A stretch of 64,000 nt of DNA from an uncultured Chloroflexota bacterium (GTDB lineage Bacteria; Chloroflexota; Anaerolineae; Aggregatilineales; Phototrophicaceae): assembly GCA_937974245.1 (NCBI GenBank), contig CALJKV010000094.1, forward strand, positions 1 through 64,000, read 5' to 3'. Position 1 is the first letter of the stretch. The number at the start of each line of letters is the position of its first letter. The translations under genes were made by a program, and so were the position numbers. Below the pieces are notes generated by a model. The model did not search any database, had not been told where the DNA came from, and saw only the letters and a list, made by a program, of their open reading frames with translations. Of this stretch, positions 44,132 through 53,615 are shown in pieces.

Positions 44132-44168
44132 AAAAGGCAGTGGGCAGTAAACCCACTGTCCTTTTTGT
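44132..44168. terminator. Intrinsic terminator after gyrA
   Basis: AAAAGG(C)AGTGGG pairs with CCCACTGTCCTTTTT around a seven-base loop (44132-44168). It lies between gyrA and the convergent BTAD regulator gene. Confidence 0.85.
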
Positions 44169-44175
44169 GATTGGG

Positions 44176-45363
44176 CTATATTGTTGCCTGTTTTATGCCC
44201 GCTTCGGCGGCGTCTCTCAACCGCTGCAATACCGGCGCGGGCGAGACCCCCAATGTCCGATCAAGCTCGACTGCCAGGCGTTCGTATACAGCCAGCGCCG
44301 CAGCATACATTTCCCGTTGTTGGTAAAGTTCCATAATGCTGCGTACCACGTCCTCGCGGCGGCGATTGGTTTCCAGGGCGCGAAGGTACAACCCAAGCGT
44401 GATATCGAGATCACCAGTGTTCTCCGTAAATTTCGCCAGAGACAACATGGCATCACCGTAATCCTGGATCATCTGTTGACGGCGGTAGGTCGCCCATTCG
44501 CCGGTCATCTGGTTCAAGAAACTGCCTCTATATAATGTTAAGGCTTCGGTCAGCAAACGTTGCGCACGTTCAGCATCTGCAATGTGGCTTTGCTGAACGA
44601 GTTCAGAAAATAACGAAACATCATATACCAACTCAATATCACCGGCGATATGATAGAAGCCAGCTTTATACTCGGTCAGTTCTATTCCCAGTACCTCGTT
44701 CACTTTGCGTTTCGTTACATGAAAGACGTTGGTAGCCTCTTTTATGGTCAACGATGACCAGAATGTTTCAAAAATTTCGGTGCGTGTGACCATTCCCCGG
44801 TCAACCAGGTAAAAAAATAATGAGCGCGGCAGTGTGCCATCCCAATTGGTAATCTGGCGGCCATTCAGAACCACCTGTCCAGCCCCAAGCGCGTGAACTT
44901 CCAACATATCGCTAGAGGGAAGGTGACAGTAATCGGGTAGGCCGATGTGCGGGGCAACGGGTAACAGGCAGGATTGTTCCTTTAGTCGAGGATTCGCGAT
45001 AACAGTCAAGGGCATCTGCCGCCCCATCAACACAACTTTAATCTGACTGGCCTGTTCCAGGAGTTGGCTTAGGTAGCCTTCCAATATTTCATCATCAGCC
45101 CGATCGCACTCATCTACTATCAGACACGCCGCGTCCGCCAGCCCTCCCTGGCTGGATGCCATTGCCTCAATCTGCGTGCGGAGGGCATCTGCTGACAATA
45201 CCGAACCGGCCAAACGCACGTAAATAACCGGGGAAAACATTGCAAAAACAGTCGATATGAATATATGTTGATCTTTATAGTTCGGGTGAAGAATAATAAT
45301 CCGGGCAGACGGTTCTCGCTCCCGAAATTGTTGAAGCACCAATTGGTATAAGATACCCGCCAT
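44176..45363 (-). CDS. BTAD-domain regulator with pseudo-NTPase N-terminus
   Basis: A 395-residue regulator. Residues 1 to about 150 resemble the NTPase half of MalT/LuxR-type regulators: a Walker-B-like strand (CLIVDECDRA) is present, but the P-loop is replaced by ILHPNYKDQHIFI with no GK(S/T). About 160-250 is a small winged-helix-like region (VVLNGRQITNWDG, LFFYLVDRGMVTRTEIFETFW). About 250-390 is a TPR-like bacterial transcriptional activation domain (BTAD), as in SARP proteins. The start at ATG 45363 is favoured over a GTG at 45417. A consensus-like promoter lies upstream. The target genes are unknown. Confidence 0.8.
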   Translation of the reverse strand: MAGILYQLVLQQFREREPSARIIILHPNYKDQHIFISTVFAMFSPVIYVRLAGSVLSADALRTQIEAMASSQGGLADAACLIVDECDRADDEILEGYLSQLLEQASQIKVVLMGRQMPLTVIANPRLKEQSCLLPVAPHIGLPDYCHLPSSDMLEVHALGAGQVVLNGRQITNWDGTLPRSLFFYLVDRGMVTRTEIFETFWSSLTIKEATNVFHVTKRKVNEVLGIELTEYKAGFYHIAGDIELVYDVSLFSELVQQSHIADAERAQRLLTEALTLYRGSFLNQMTGEWATYRRQQMIQDYGDAMLSLAKFTENTGDLDITLGLYLRALETNRRREDVVRSIMELYQQREMYAAALAVYERLAVELDRTLGVSPAPVLQRLRDAAEAGIKQATI

Positions 45364-45447
45364 AAGCCGCCCCTTGCTCCGAACATTGCGGTGTAATATC
45401 CATAAACGCACAGCCACCTATCCCGATTACGGTAGCCAATAACCCCT

Positions 45448-45476
45448 ATTATAAGGTTATGATAATATAATCGCAA
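45448..45476 (-). promoter_or_regulatory. Promoter of BTAD regulator gene
   Basis: On the minus strand TTGCGA (45476-45471), 17-base spacer, TATAAT (45453-45448). The transcript would begin near 45441, about 78 bases before the ATG. Confidence 0.75.
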
Positions 45477-45483
45477 CCCAAAC

Positions 45484-47688
45484 TCAGGCCATATTACGAC
45501 GCCGTGCCTCAATCACATTCTGAATAGCTTCCATGCGATTGAGAATACGCACCAGCTGCTGCGTGCTGGCGATTTCCATCGTCACATTCATCGTGGCAAT
45601 ATTGTTCCGGGTTGAGACGTCTACTTTGGTCATATTGACGCGCTCCTCTGCGATGACGGCGCTGATATCACGCATCAAACCTTCACGATCGTAGGCCACA
45701 ATCTCTAATGGCACTGGATACCGCTGTTCGGTAGGCATATGCCCCCATGATACTTCAATCAGTCGTTCTGGTTCAGCCTCCCGGCTGATATTCGCACAGT
45801 CCCGACGATGAACGGTCACACCGCGCCCGCGGGTAATATACCCCACAATGTCGTCACCCTCCATCGGGCTGCAACACTTCGCCAGAGTGACCAGCATCCC
45901 CCCCAGTCCAGTCACATTCACCCCATTGGTATCCAGGAGAGAGGGCGCAGTTGCCTTGTTCGCAACCAGAGCATCGTCTTTGGCTTTGGCTTTCTGTTCT
46001 TGTTCGACTTCAAGGATACGATTGGAAATCTGCGCACCGTTAATATCGCCCTGCCCTAGCGCAACCAGGAAGTCGTCCACCCGATCAAACTGGAACAAAG
46101 TCGCCACATAATCAAAGGCTGTGCTATCCAGCCCCAGGCGCTTAAGTGTACGTTCCAGCACCTCACGTCCACTGGCGATATGCTTATCGCGGTCTAGCTT
46201 GCGAAACCATTGGCGAATTTTATCCTTACTGCGGGAAGTCTTTACATAGCCCAGGTCAGGATTCAACCAGTCGAGGCTGGGGCCACCGCGATTAGAAGTC
46301 AGGATTTCGATCTGGTCGCCGGTCTGCAGCTTATAGGCCAGATTTACCAGTCGTCCATGCACCTTTGCCCCCCGACAGCGATGACCGACTTCCGTGTGAA
46401 TATGATAAGCGAAATCTACTGGCGTCGCACCTTTAGGCAAATCTACGATGTCGCCCTTGGGCGTAAACACGTAGACGCGATCCTGGAACACCTCAGATTT
46501 CATGGTATCTACAAACGCTGCTGGATCATCGTCTTCTTCAGGTCCAAATTCCATCAAGCGGCGCAAATAGGAGATACGTTTTTCAAAGGCCTCGTCCCTT
46601 GCCCGCGAACTCCCCTCTTTGTAGCGCCAGTGTGCCGCGATACCATATTCGGCATCCTCGTGCATTTCCCAGGTACGGATCTGCACTTCAACTGTCTTGC
46701 CCTTGGAATCAACTACAGCGGTATGCAGGCTGCGATAAAAATTATCCTTGGGAGCAGCGATATAATCATCAAATTCACCAGGAATAGGCCGCCACAGATT
46801 ATGCACCACACCCAACACCTGGTAACATTCAATGGGTGTATTCACGATGACCCGCACCGCACGAACATCGTAGATTTGTTCCAGCGGTACTTCTTTGCGC
46901 GACATTTTCTTATAGATGCTGTAGATATGCTTAGGTCGGCCTGAAATCGTTGACTTCTTGATACCCTGCGCTTGCAGGGTCTCGCGCAGTTTCTTAATCA
47001 CCTCGGCCATATACGCCTCACGATCAGCGCGACGTTCGTCCAGGCTTTTCGCAATCTTTTTATAGGCTTCCGGCTCCAAATACCGAAAACTCAAATCCTC
47101 CAGTTCCCACTTGATATGCCAGATACCCAACCGGTTAGCTAAAGGGGCAAAAATATCGAGCGTTTCCTGAGCAATGCGACGCTGCTTATCCGGCGGCACA
47201 TAACCGAGCGTCCGCATATTGTGCAGGCGGTCTGCCAGCTTCACCAGCACTACCCGCACATCATCCCCCATCGCCAGAAGCATCTTGCGAAAGTATTCCA
47301 TCTCCCGGTTGACAGTACGACGCTTGGGATTATAGTTTTCGACCTTCAGAGGCAGCTTTTTCAGCTTACTCACACTATCCACGATACGCGCAACATCATC
47401 ACCAAAGGCGCTGCGCAGCTCATCCACTGTTAGATTGGTATCTTCAATGATGTCGTGTAGGAGTGCCGCCGCGATACCTACGGCATCGAGGCGCATTTCG
47501 GATAAGATATAGGCCACGGCCAGGCAGTGGGTGAAATAGGGTTCACCAGACTGGCGTGTTTGTCCAGCATGAGCCTGTTCCGCCTTATAGTAGGCCCGCT
47601 CGATCAAATCGCGATCCGATGAAGACATGTTGGGGATTTGCTCCAGAATCGTCTGGAGACTAATGACTGCCTGTTGCTGGGTCTGCAT
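45484..47688 (-). CDS. rel: Bifunctional (p)ppGpp synthetase/hydrolase Rel
   Basis: A 734-residue RelA/SpoT homologue that makes and degrades the stringent-response alarmone. Order: HD hydrolase (about 30-180, ALLHDIIEDT), synthetase (about 230-350, IYDVRAVRVIV, DNFYRSLHTAV), TGS (about 405-465, VYVFTPKGDIVDLP), helical and zinc-finger-like region (CCSPMEGDDIVGYITRGRGVTVHRRDC) and C-terminal ACT (about 655-730). The HD motif is intact, so both activities are expected. The start at ATG 47688 is divergent from moeA. The ribosome site is poor. Confidence 0.96.
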   Translation of the reverse strand: MQTQQQAVISLQTILEQIPNMSSSDRDLIERAYYKAEQAHAGQTRQSGEPYFTHCLAVAYILSEMRLDAVGIAAALLHDIIEDTNLTVDELRSAFGDDVARIVDSVSKLKKLPLKVENYNPKRRTVNREMEYFRKMLLAMGDDVRVVLVKLADRLHNMRTLGYVPPDKQRRIAQETLDIFAPLANRLGIWHIKWELEDLSFRYLEPEAYKKIAKSLDERRADREAYMAEVIKKLRETLQAQGIKKSTISGRPKHIYSIYKKMSRKEVPLEQIYDVRAVRVIVNTPIECYQVLGVVHNLWRPIPGEFDDYIAAPKDNFYRSLHTAVVDSKGKTVEVQIRTWEMHEDAEYGIAAHWRYKEGSSRARDEAFEKRISYLRRLMEFGPEEDDDPAAFVDTMKSEVFQDRVYVFTPKGDIVDLPKGATPVDFAYHIHTEVGHRCRGAKVHGRLVNLAYKLQTGDQIEILTSNRGGPSLDWLNPDLGYVKTSRSKDKIRQWFRKLDRDKHIASGREVLERTLKRLGLDSTAFDYVATLFQFDRVDDFLVALGQGDINGAQISNRILEVEQEQKAKAKDDALVANKATAPSLLDTNGVNVTGLGGMLVTLAKCCSPMEGDDIVGYITRGRGVTVHRRDCANISREAEPERLIEVSWGHMPTEQRYPVPLEIVAYDREGLMRDISAVIAEERVNMTKVDVSTRNNIATMNVTMEIASTQQLVRILNRMEAIQNVIEARRRNMA

Positions 47689-47819
47689 CCTGCTAACTCA
47701 ACTTTCGCTTCCCCTAACATGGGAGCTAGTTAACCACTCTCGCTGTTTGTGTGCAGTTTTTCGAAGGAATAGTGATGTAGCATCGCTTTAAATGAATCAT
47801 AACACAGGCTATGATGGCC

Positions 47820-47828
47820 TGCTATAAT
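47820..47828 (+). promoter_or_regulatory. Extended -10 promoter of moeA
   Basis: TGCTATAAT (TG at 47820-47821, TATAAT at 47823-47828) is an extended -10 element with a weak -35. Transcription would begin near 47835, which rules out the open-frame start at 47811 and supports the TTG at 47865. Confidence 0.6.
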
Positions 47829-47864
47829 AAGTTGTCATGCCGTTTACAATCACGCGAGGTTATT

Positions 47865-49115
47865 TTGGCCGATCTGTATACCGTTGATGACGCACTCACC
47901 CGTATCCTAGCCAGTGTAAACCAGCTTGCGCCAGAAACCGTTCCGCTGGAAGGTATTCTGGGGCGAATCCTGGCACAAGACATTATCGCACCCACCCATG
48001 TGCCACCTTTTGCCAATTCTTCCATGGATGGATACGCGCTTAATGCCAGTGACACAACCGAGGCCAGCCAGGAAAACCCCGTGAAACTGACTGTGAGTAT
48101 GGATATTCCAGCCGGCAAAGCACCGGAAACTGACTTGCAATCAGGCACAACAGCCCGCATTATGACCGGCGCGGTCATGCCACGCGGCGCCAATGCGGTC
48201 ATCCCAGTCGAGAACACAGACAGCCAGTGGAGCACCCTTGACCCCACACCGCCTCACGATGTCCTGTTCTATTCCGCCGCCCGACCAGGCGATAATGTTC
48301 GGCCAATAGGCGAAGACATTCAACAGGGTACAACCGTTCTAGAAGCCGGAGAACTGCTGCGCCCACAGGAAATTGGCATCCTAGCATCGCTGGGAATCGC
48401 CCAGGTTCCGGTTGTGCGCCGTCCCAGAGTCGCCATTATTTCTACCGGGGACGAATTGGCCGCGCCGGGCCAACCGCTGCGCCCCGGCCAGATTCGGGAT
48501 AGCAACAGTTATACAGTCGCGGCACTAGTCACGACCTACGGCGGCATTCCCATTCGCATCCCCACCGCACGTGACACCCTGAACGATGTCCGACACCGCT
48601 TTAGAGAAGCCTTATCCCAGCAACCTGATGTTATCCTGAGTTCCGCCGGGGTATCGGTGGGGGCGTTTGATGTAGTGCGTACTGTGCTGGATGAATTGGG
48701 CGAAGTCAACTTCTGGCGCGTGAATATCCGCCCAGGCAAGCCACTGGCGTTCGGTCACCTGGAGCAAGTCCCTTTCCTGGGACTGCCCGGCAACCCGGTA
48801 TCTGCGATGGTTACATTCGACGTGTTTGTGCGGCCACTACTGCAAAAACTCGGCAACAGGCCGGATGATACCCACACCACTACCGCCCTTCTGGGAGAAG
48901 GTCTAAAAACCGATGGACGGCGCACCTATCTGCGAGTCAGGTTGACTCAGGAGCATGGTCGGTTGGTTGCCCATACTACTGGGACGCAGAGTTCCGGGGC
49001 GCTCATGTCTATGGTATTGGCGGATGGATTGTTGATTATCCCCGAAGGAATGACTGATGTCACCCAAGGCAGCGAACTACCCGTCCGCTTGCTGCGCTGG
49101 ATGAACATTTCGTAA
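47865..49115 (+). CDS. moeA: Molybdopterin molybdenumtransferase MoeA
   Basis: A 416-residue MoeA that inserts molybdenum into adenylated molybdopterin. Family marks: VPPFANSSMDGYAL, MTGAVMPRGANAVIPVE, the ISTGDEL strand, SSAGVSVGAFD and the GLPGNPVSAMVTF loop. The start is TTG 47865, with GAGG upstream at a short spacing and a promoter that lies inside the longer open frame. The gene stands alone, apart from moaC-moaX at 30 kb. Confidence 0.95.
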   Translation: MADLYTVDDALTRILASVNQLAPETVPLEGILGRILAQDIIAPTHVPPFANSSMDGYALNASDTTEASQENPVKLTVSMDIPAGKAPETDLQSGTTARIMTGAVMPRGANAVIPVENTDSQWSTLDPTPPHDVLFYSAARPGDNVRPIGEDIQQGTTVLEAGELLRPQEIGILASLGIAQVPVVRRPRVAIISTGDELAAPGQPLRPGQIRDSNSYTVAALVTTYGGIPIRIPTARDTLNDVRHRFREALSQQPDVILSSAGVSVGAFDVVRTVLDELGEVNFWRVNIRPGKPLAFGHLEQVPFLGLPGNPVSAMVTFDVFVRPLLQKLGNRPDDTHTTTALLGEGLKTDGRRTYLRVRLTQEHGRLVAHTTGTQSSGALMSMVLADGLLIIPEGMTDVTQGSELPVRLLRWMNIS

Positions 49116-49283
49116 GCATGGCTTGACGAAAACAGCGCCTTTGCGCAACAATCTGATGGGTACATTTCAGGGATATTTGTTTCCGTTTTTTCATCCACAT
49201 TAATCAGAAACATCTGCATTTTGTGAAATATCATATGTATTTTGAATGCCCGACGAGGATAAACCGGTAGAGAGGGATGGGAT

Positions 49284-49757
49284 ATGTCCACAGCAGCACA
49301 CCACTTTGATGCAGCACGATCCAGCAACAACCTGCGTTACCTGGCACTGGTGCTGGCTGCCATTGGCCTGTTTGTCAGTGGTTATCTGAGTTACGTCGAA
49401 CTAACCGATACCAGCGCGATTTGCGTCGAAAATGGTGCCTTTAACTGTGACCTGGTGCAAAAAAGTATCTATTCCGAAATACTGGGAATCAAGATCGCCT
49501 ACCTGGGTGTAGCCACCTATCTTGCGTTAGGAGCGATCCTGTTGGCAGAAGCCCGCGTTGCGCTGCTCCAAGAATACGGGCCTGTTCTCATATTTGGGAT
49601 CACGCTATTCGGCTTCCTGTATTCGGTGTGGCTGGTTTATATACAGGCATTCCGCCTGGAAGCCTTCTGCCCCTGGTGTCTGGCACAGGAAGCTGCCATG
49701 ACACTACTTTTCTTCGTCTCAATCCTGCGCCTGAGAAAATCGTTGGAAGCAGATTAA
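49284..49757 (+). CDS. Vitamin K epoxide reductase (VKOR) family protein
   Basis: A 157-residue membrane protein with four hydrophobic helices. The loop pair C47 and C55 (ICVENGAFNCDLV) and the active-site CPWC (C129, C132) match bacterial VKOR, which reoxidises periplasmic thiol oxidases with quinone. No DsbA/thioredoxin domain is fused, and none is encoded nearby. The start at ATG 49284 follows AGAGGGATGGG. It is a single gene. Confidence 0.93.
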   Translation: MSTAAHHFDAARSSNNLRYLALVLAAIGLFVSGYLSYVELTDTSAICVENGAFNCDLVQKSIYSEILGIKIAYLGVATYLALGAILLAEARVALLQEYGPVLIFGITLFGFLYSVWLVYIQAFRLEAFCPWCLAQEAAMTLLFFVSILRLRKSLEAD

Positions 49758-49773
49758 GCAGTAGCAACACAAA

Positions 49774-49803
49774 AGGCGCAGCCTGGCTGAATGCCCTGCG
49801 CCT
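49774..49803. terminator. Terminator between VKOR and S1-domain genes
   Basis: AGGCGCAG (49774-49781) pairs with CTGCGCCT (49796-49803) around a 14-base loop. A T-rich tract follows on the minus strand, so it best serves the S1-domain gene. Confidence 0.65.
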
Positions 49804-49858
49804 GAAGTATGTTTTGCTGCGCGTCTTTACAGAATGACAGACTGCAATTCAGTAAGCG

Positions 49859-50575
49859 CTATTTCGAGTGCTCCCGGAGGGTGCGTGAGAGAATATCTTC
49901 CCGCTCACGAACCTGCCGTTCCCGGCGATCACGATTGCGCTTCTCACGACGGGACTGCTTGTCAAAATCGCCACCCATCGCTTGACGCAATGCCAATTCC
50001 ATCGCGGTTGGCAAATCCTCTTCCGGCTCGTCCATGATCGCTGCAACCGGTGTGGACTCGGATGCCGGCTTCATGCTCATGTCAATCTGACGCTTCTTGC
50101 GATTGATCTTGATGATGCGCGCCTCAACCGTGTCGCCAACACTCACAACATCCGACGGCGATTTCACATAGCCACTTCCCATCTCGGAGACATGAATCAT
50201 GCCGGGGCGTTCAGCGCCAATATCCACGAACACGCCGAAGTTTTCCACCCGTACAACCTTGCCGGAAACCGAATCGCCTTCCTTGAGGTCGTCCCAGGTC
50301 ACAGCCGGCGGTTTTACCAGAGAAAGCGCCACGCGCCCACCCTGCTTATCCACCTTCAGGATATACACAGTGACTTCCTCACCCTGTTTCACCACGTCGC
50401 CCACGTTGCGGACGTTAGGTTTGCCGAGTTGGGAAATGTGAAGCAAGGCATCTTGCCCAATACCAATATCCACAAACGCCCCATACAGCTCAAGGCGCTT
50501 CACCATACCTTTCAATTCCATCTTTGGCACCAACTGGTCAATAGAAGTTGGTGCCGCATTCACATCTGCGCTCAT
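49859..50575 (-). CDS. S1 RNA-binding domain protein
   Basis: A 238-residue protein with two S1/OB-fold domains: about 18-88 (GMVKRLELYGAFVDIG...DALLHISQ) and about 98-170 (GKVVRVENFGVFVDIG...PGMIHVSE). A charged Arg/Glu-rich C-terminal tail (about 205-238) is probably disordered or helical. It is shorter than ribosomal protein S1 and may be an S1-like translation or RNA-stability factor. The start at ATG 50575 has AAGGAGCAAGG upstream. Confidence 0.9.
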   Translation of the reverse strand: MSADVNAAPTSIDQLVPKMELKGMVKRLELYGAFVDIGIGQDALLHISQLGKPNVRNVGDVVKQGEEVTVYILKVDKQGGRVALSLVKPPAVTWDDLKEGDSVSGKVVRVENFGVFVDIGAERPGMIHVSEMGSGYVKSPSDVVSVGDTVEARIIKINRKKRQIDMSMKPASESTPVAAIMDEPEEDLPTAMELALRQAMGGDFDKQSRREKRNRDRRERQVREREDILSRTLREHSK

Positions 50576-50650
50576 AGCTTGCCTTGCTCCTTAACTCGTT
50601 TCAGTTGATTTCACGACAATATCAACCCGGAATATATCGAATTTACCACA

Positions 50651-51343
50651 TTAACCTTCCGGGGTTGGGGTCAAAGTCACACTCGGCGTCACTTCGAACT
50701 GATCTTCAGTCGTATCAGCCGTGTATGTTGCAAAACTACCATAACCTTCCCAGGCGTGGAGGTTATTGGTTTTTAGCGCCAAATCCATCGAATCTGGGGT
50801 GAGATACCAGGCACCAACGATTTCGCTGGTCTCACTCAAACTACCATTTTCCGCGCCGGCGGCGAAGGCAAACACCATCAAAGACTTCTCTGGATACAGG
50901 AGATAGACCACCGCCTGCTCGTCCGAAATCGGTGTACCAATAGCATAGGTTGGCTCACCCTGGGATTCAATCAACTGACCAAGGGTAGATCCAGGAGCGA
51001 TCTGTAAAAAGATGACCGACACCGTTTCACCATCTTCGCTCAACATCTGGCAGCATAATTCCCCATCCCGTTCCTGCCACTGCGCAGCCAACGCCGCGCT
51101 GTCTTCAAGAGTCTGTGTTTGCGGGTCTTCCAGGGTGGTGTCATCTTCCAGAATAACCAGTGCATCAGCCCAAGAGGTCTCCCCAGGTGTAATACCACGC
51201 CAGCACGGTGCAGTGCAGGGGTCTCCGGTAATCAGGCTGTCATCATGCAAATACTTATCGTTACGTAATTCCGGAACCGGTGCACAAGCAGCAACAAAAA
51301 GCACCAGGACAAGCAGTCCCGGCAATAACCAGCGAAGTTTCAT
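50651..51343 (-). CDS. Lipoprotein of unknown function
   Basis: A 230-residue putative lipoprotein. The signal peptide MKLRWLLPGLLVLVLFVAAC ends in a lipobox Cys. The mature part has CTAPCWRGITPGETSWADAL, a segment often seen in secreted Chloroflexota proteins, and a Thr/Pro-rich end. I do not recognise a function. The start is ATG 51343; an upstream TTG at 51376 would put residues before a normal signal peptide. Confidence 0.75.
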   Translation of the reverse strand: MKLRWLLPGLLVLVLFVAACAPVPELRNDKYLHDDSLITGDPCTAPCWRGITPGETSWADALVILEDDTTLEDPQTQTLEDSAALAAQWQERDGELCCQMLSEDGETVSVIFLQIAPGSTLGQLIESQGEPTYAIGTPISDEQAVVYLLYPEKSLMVFAFAAGAENGSLSETSEIVGAWYLTPDSMDLALKTNNLHAWEGYGSFATYTADTTEDQFEVTPSVTLTPTPEG

Positions 51344-51439
51344 GCGGTTGATCGCTTTCAATGTGATGATAACCAAAGAACTGTAATGGGACAGGGGTAG
51401 TTGTGAATCAAGCCTACCCCTGTATTCTAACGATTTTTC

Positions 51440-53515
51440 TCAGGAGTTCAAGCGTAAGGTCAGGGTATAATCCCCAGCCGTGACACCAAAAGCAGCCCCA
51501 AAGTGAGTGGCAATGATAATGTATCGGCCATCTTCTGGCAAGGTGTAGCCACTGATAACCGAATCGGTGGTTTCCTGGCTGGCATCATCATTTTGTGCAA
51601 CCTGGAAGCCATTCGGGTCAACCAGGAAGAGTGTGGTATCCAGAATGCCACTGATCGCCTGCATACCCACCGTGACAACATCCCCAGCACGACCATCGAA
51701 CACATACACATCAAATCGCTTGTTTAGGCGAATGCTCCCGGTCACGGTATCGCCGGAAACCAGCACCTGCGCTCCGCTAACCTGAGGTATATAATCGAGC
51801 GAATCCACGCTGGGGCGCTCTACCGTACCAAACACGCCCCCCTCACCCGGCGCGATCTGCCCGTTCAAGTCAATGGTGAAACTGGTGACATACCGTTCGC
51901 CTAGAATCGGCTGGACAGTCACGGAGTTCACAAGCTGTTCACCAACGACCACGTTGAGCGTGAAAACAACCGGAGTCGTATCGTCACATTGGCTCTGGAA
52001 CTGCACTTCGACTTCGTATGCCCCCGCCGATGGCAAACGACCTTCCGGCCAATAGATGTAAGAAACCGGGCTGCCTTCCGCTGGCGTACAGTTCACATTA
52101 CCGTTGGCGGCTAACCGCCCACCACCCGGAATGATCGGCACGTCATCAAAGACAGCATCACCGGCTGGGTCACGTACCAGCAGCTGCAAATCCGCCCCAG
52201 TATTCCACAAGAGGCTGACTTCTAATGCACCATTGGGCAAGTTCGGCAGGTCAGGCAGCACCGCCGTTTGTCCGAAGGATGTCGTCACGGCCCCGGTCAG
52301 ATTCAACGTAAAAGCGCCTTCCGTGCCGCCGATATTCGTTCCGTAACGTGTAGCGACAATTGTATAGTTTCCGCCCAAGACAAGTGTCCGGTTACGAATC
52401 ACTGAATTGCGTGTATCTGCCAGCAAGTCATCGTCGTTACTATCTACAATATTGCCGCTAGGGTCGAGCAGCAGCAAGAACGAGTCAAGGCTGCCGGAGG
52501 TTGCGCCTAAGCTGATCGACACGACATCGTTCGCCTGTGCCGTGAAGGTATACGCTTTGTACGGTTGCTGGCTGGTAATCACATCCTGCACCGGTCTATC
52601 GCGGGTAATCACCACTGGGTTAGCTAAAATCTGATCCAGCGGAGCGGGCAGAGAGAGATCAGCGTTCACGCCGCTCAATCCGGTACGAGCCGTGCCATCG
52701 GCATTAATAACAAAACTTCCAATGAACACCTGGCCGGGGAGCAGCGAACCCGTCAAAGTATCAATCGGCACACCATCCACCACACCACTCACCGTAAATG
52801 TAACCGGGTTCTGGTTCTCACAACCTTCCTGGAAGAAGACCAATACCTCGTAGCTCCCGGTGGGAATCGCACCCGAGCGCCAGGAAACCGTTTCAGTAGG
52901 CGAATTGGCGGTTGTCACCTCGCAGCCCTGGTTCACATTGCCACTCAGAAGCGTGCCGCCGCTGTCTGCGTTGGGGCGTGTCCAGTAGATACTGCCCCCC
53001 AGCGGGTCGCGCACCTCAAGGTCAAGATCAGCCGTCGTGTCCCACGCCAGTGAAAATTGCACACCGGCTGTCGTCAACAATTGCCCCGGTTCGGCCAGTT
53101 CGGCGCTGGCGATCTCCAGCAGGAGTTGGAAAGTACCGGCAGAATCGGAGGCAGTCGTTCCGGGCGCACGCAGCACAGTGGCATAATATGAGTCGTTCGC
53201 TGGCAGTTCAATGCTGCTAATCACCGTCCCGGCATCACCCGGCAAAGCCTGGGCGATCTGCGCGCCAAACGAATCAGTCAACAACAGCGCAAGGGACAAA
53301 TCATCCTCGCTTGAAGCTGTCAGGCTCACCGTCTGCCCGGCAGCACCTGTAAACGTATAAACCTGAGCAACGGTTACAGCATCCAAAGTGCCACTGGCAG
53401 CCACCCCCGGCGTGATCGTGCGTCCTGCATCCTGGGCCAACACGCCGGACACCAATAAGAGCAACGAGAGCGGCATCACCAGCCGCCAATATCGTTTTAT
53501 GACTTGAGAGAACAC
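51440..53515 (-). CDS. Secreted protein with alternating PPC and YfaP-like domains
   Basis: A 691-residue exported protein. A signal peptide (to about AQDAG) is followed by five beta domains in alternation: PPC-like (about 35-135), YfaP/DUF2135-like (about 140-285, DLDLEVRDPLGG), PPC-like (about 300-420), YfaP-like (about 425-575, DLQLLVRDPAGD) and PPC-like (about 585-690). These domains bind or stabilise; no catalytic domain is visible. The start is GTG 53515, because AGGAGG (53530-53525) lies nine bases upstream; the ATG at 53545 is before this site, and a TTG at 53518 is also possible. Confidence 0.82.
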   Translation of the reverse strand: MFSQVIKRYWRLVMPLSLLLLVSGVLAQDAGRTITPGVAASGTLDAVTVAQVYTFTGAAGQTVSLTASSEDDLSLALLLTDSFGAQIAQALPGDAGTVISSIELPANDSYYATVLRAPGTTASDSAGTFQLLLEIASAELAEPGQLLTTAGVQFSLAWDTTADLDLEVRDPLGGSIYWTRPNADSGGTLLSGNVNQGCEVTTANSPTETVSWRSGAIPTGSYEVLVFFQEGCENQNPVTFTVSGVVDGVPIDTLTGSLLPGQVFIGSFVINADGTARTGLSGVNADLSLPAPLDQILANPVVITRDRPVQDVITSQQPYKAYTFTAQANDVVSISLGATSGSLDSFLLLLDPSGNIVDSNDDDLLADTRNSVIRNRTLVLGGNYTIVATRYGTNIGGTEGAFTLNLTGAVTTSFGQTAVLPDLPNLPNGALEVSLLWNTGADLQLLVRDPAGDAVFDDVPIIPGGGRLAANGNVNCTPAEGSPVSYIYWPEGRLPSAGAYEVEVQFQSQCDDTTPVVFTLNVVVGEQLVNSVTVQPILGERYVTSFTIDLNGQIAPGEGGVFGTVERPSVDSLDYIPQVSGAQVLVSGDTVTGSIRLNKRFDVYVFDGRAGDVVTVGMQAISGILDTTLFLVDPNGFQVAQNDDASQETTDSVISGYTLPEDGRYIIIATHFGAAFGVTAGDYTLTLRLNS

Positions 53516-53615
53516 CAATTTGTCCCTCCTGCTTACAGTACACATTAAACCTTCAGGGCGAGTTTACCCCAGGAAAACCCGGTTTACCATGCGTCCGCCC
53601 GACGAGTACCCAACG

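Noticed and set aside
46210..46944. Plus-strand open frame of 244 codons
   Set aside because: It is antisense to the Rel gene and has no domain or ribosome site.
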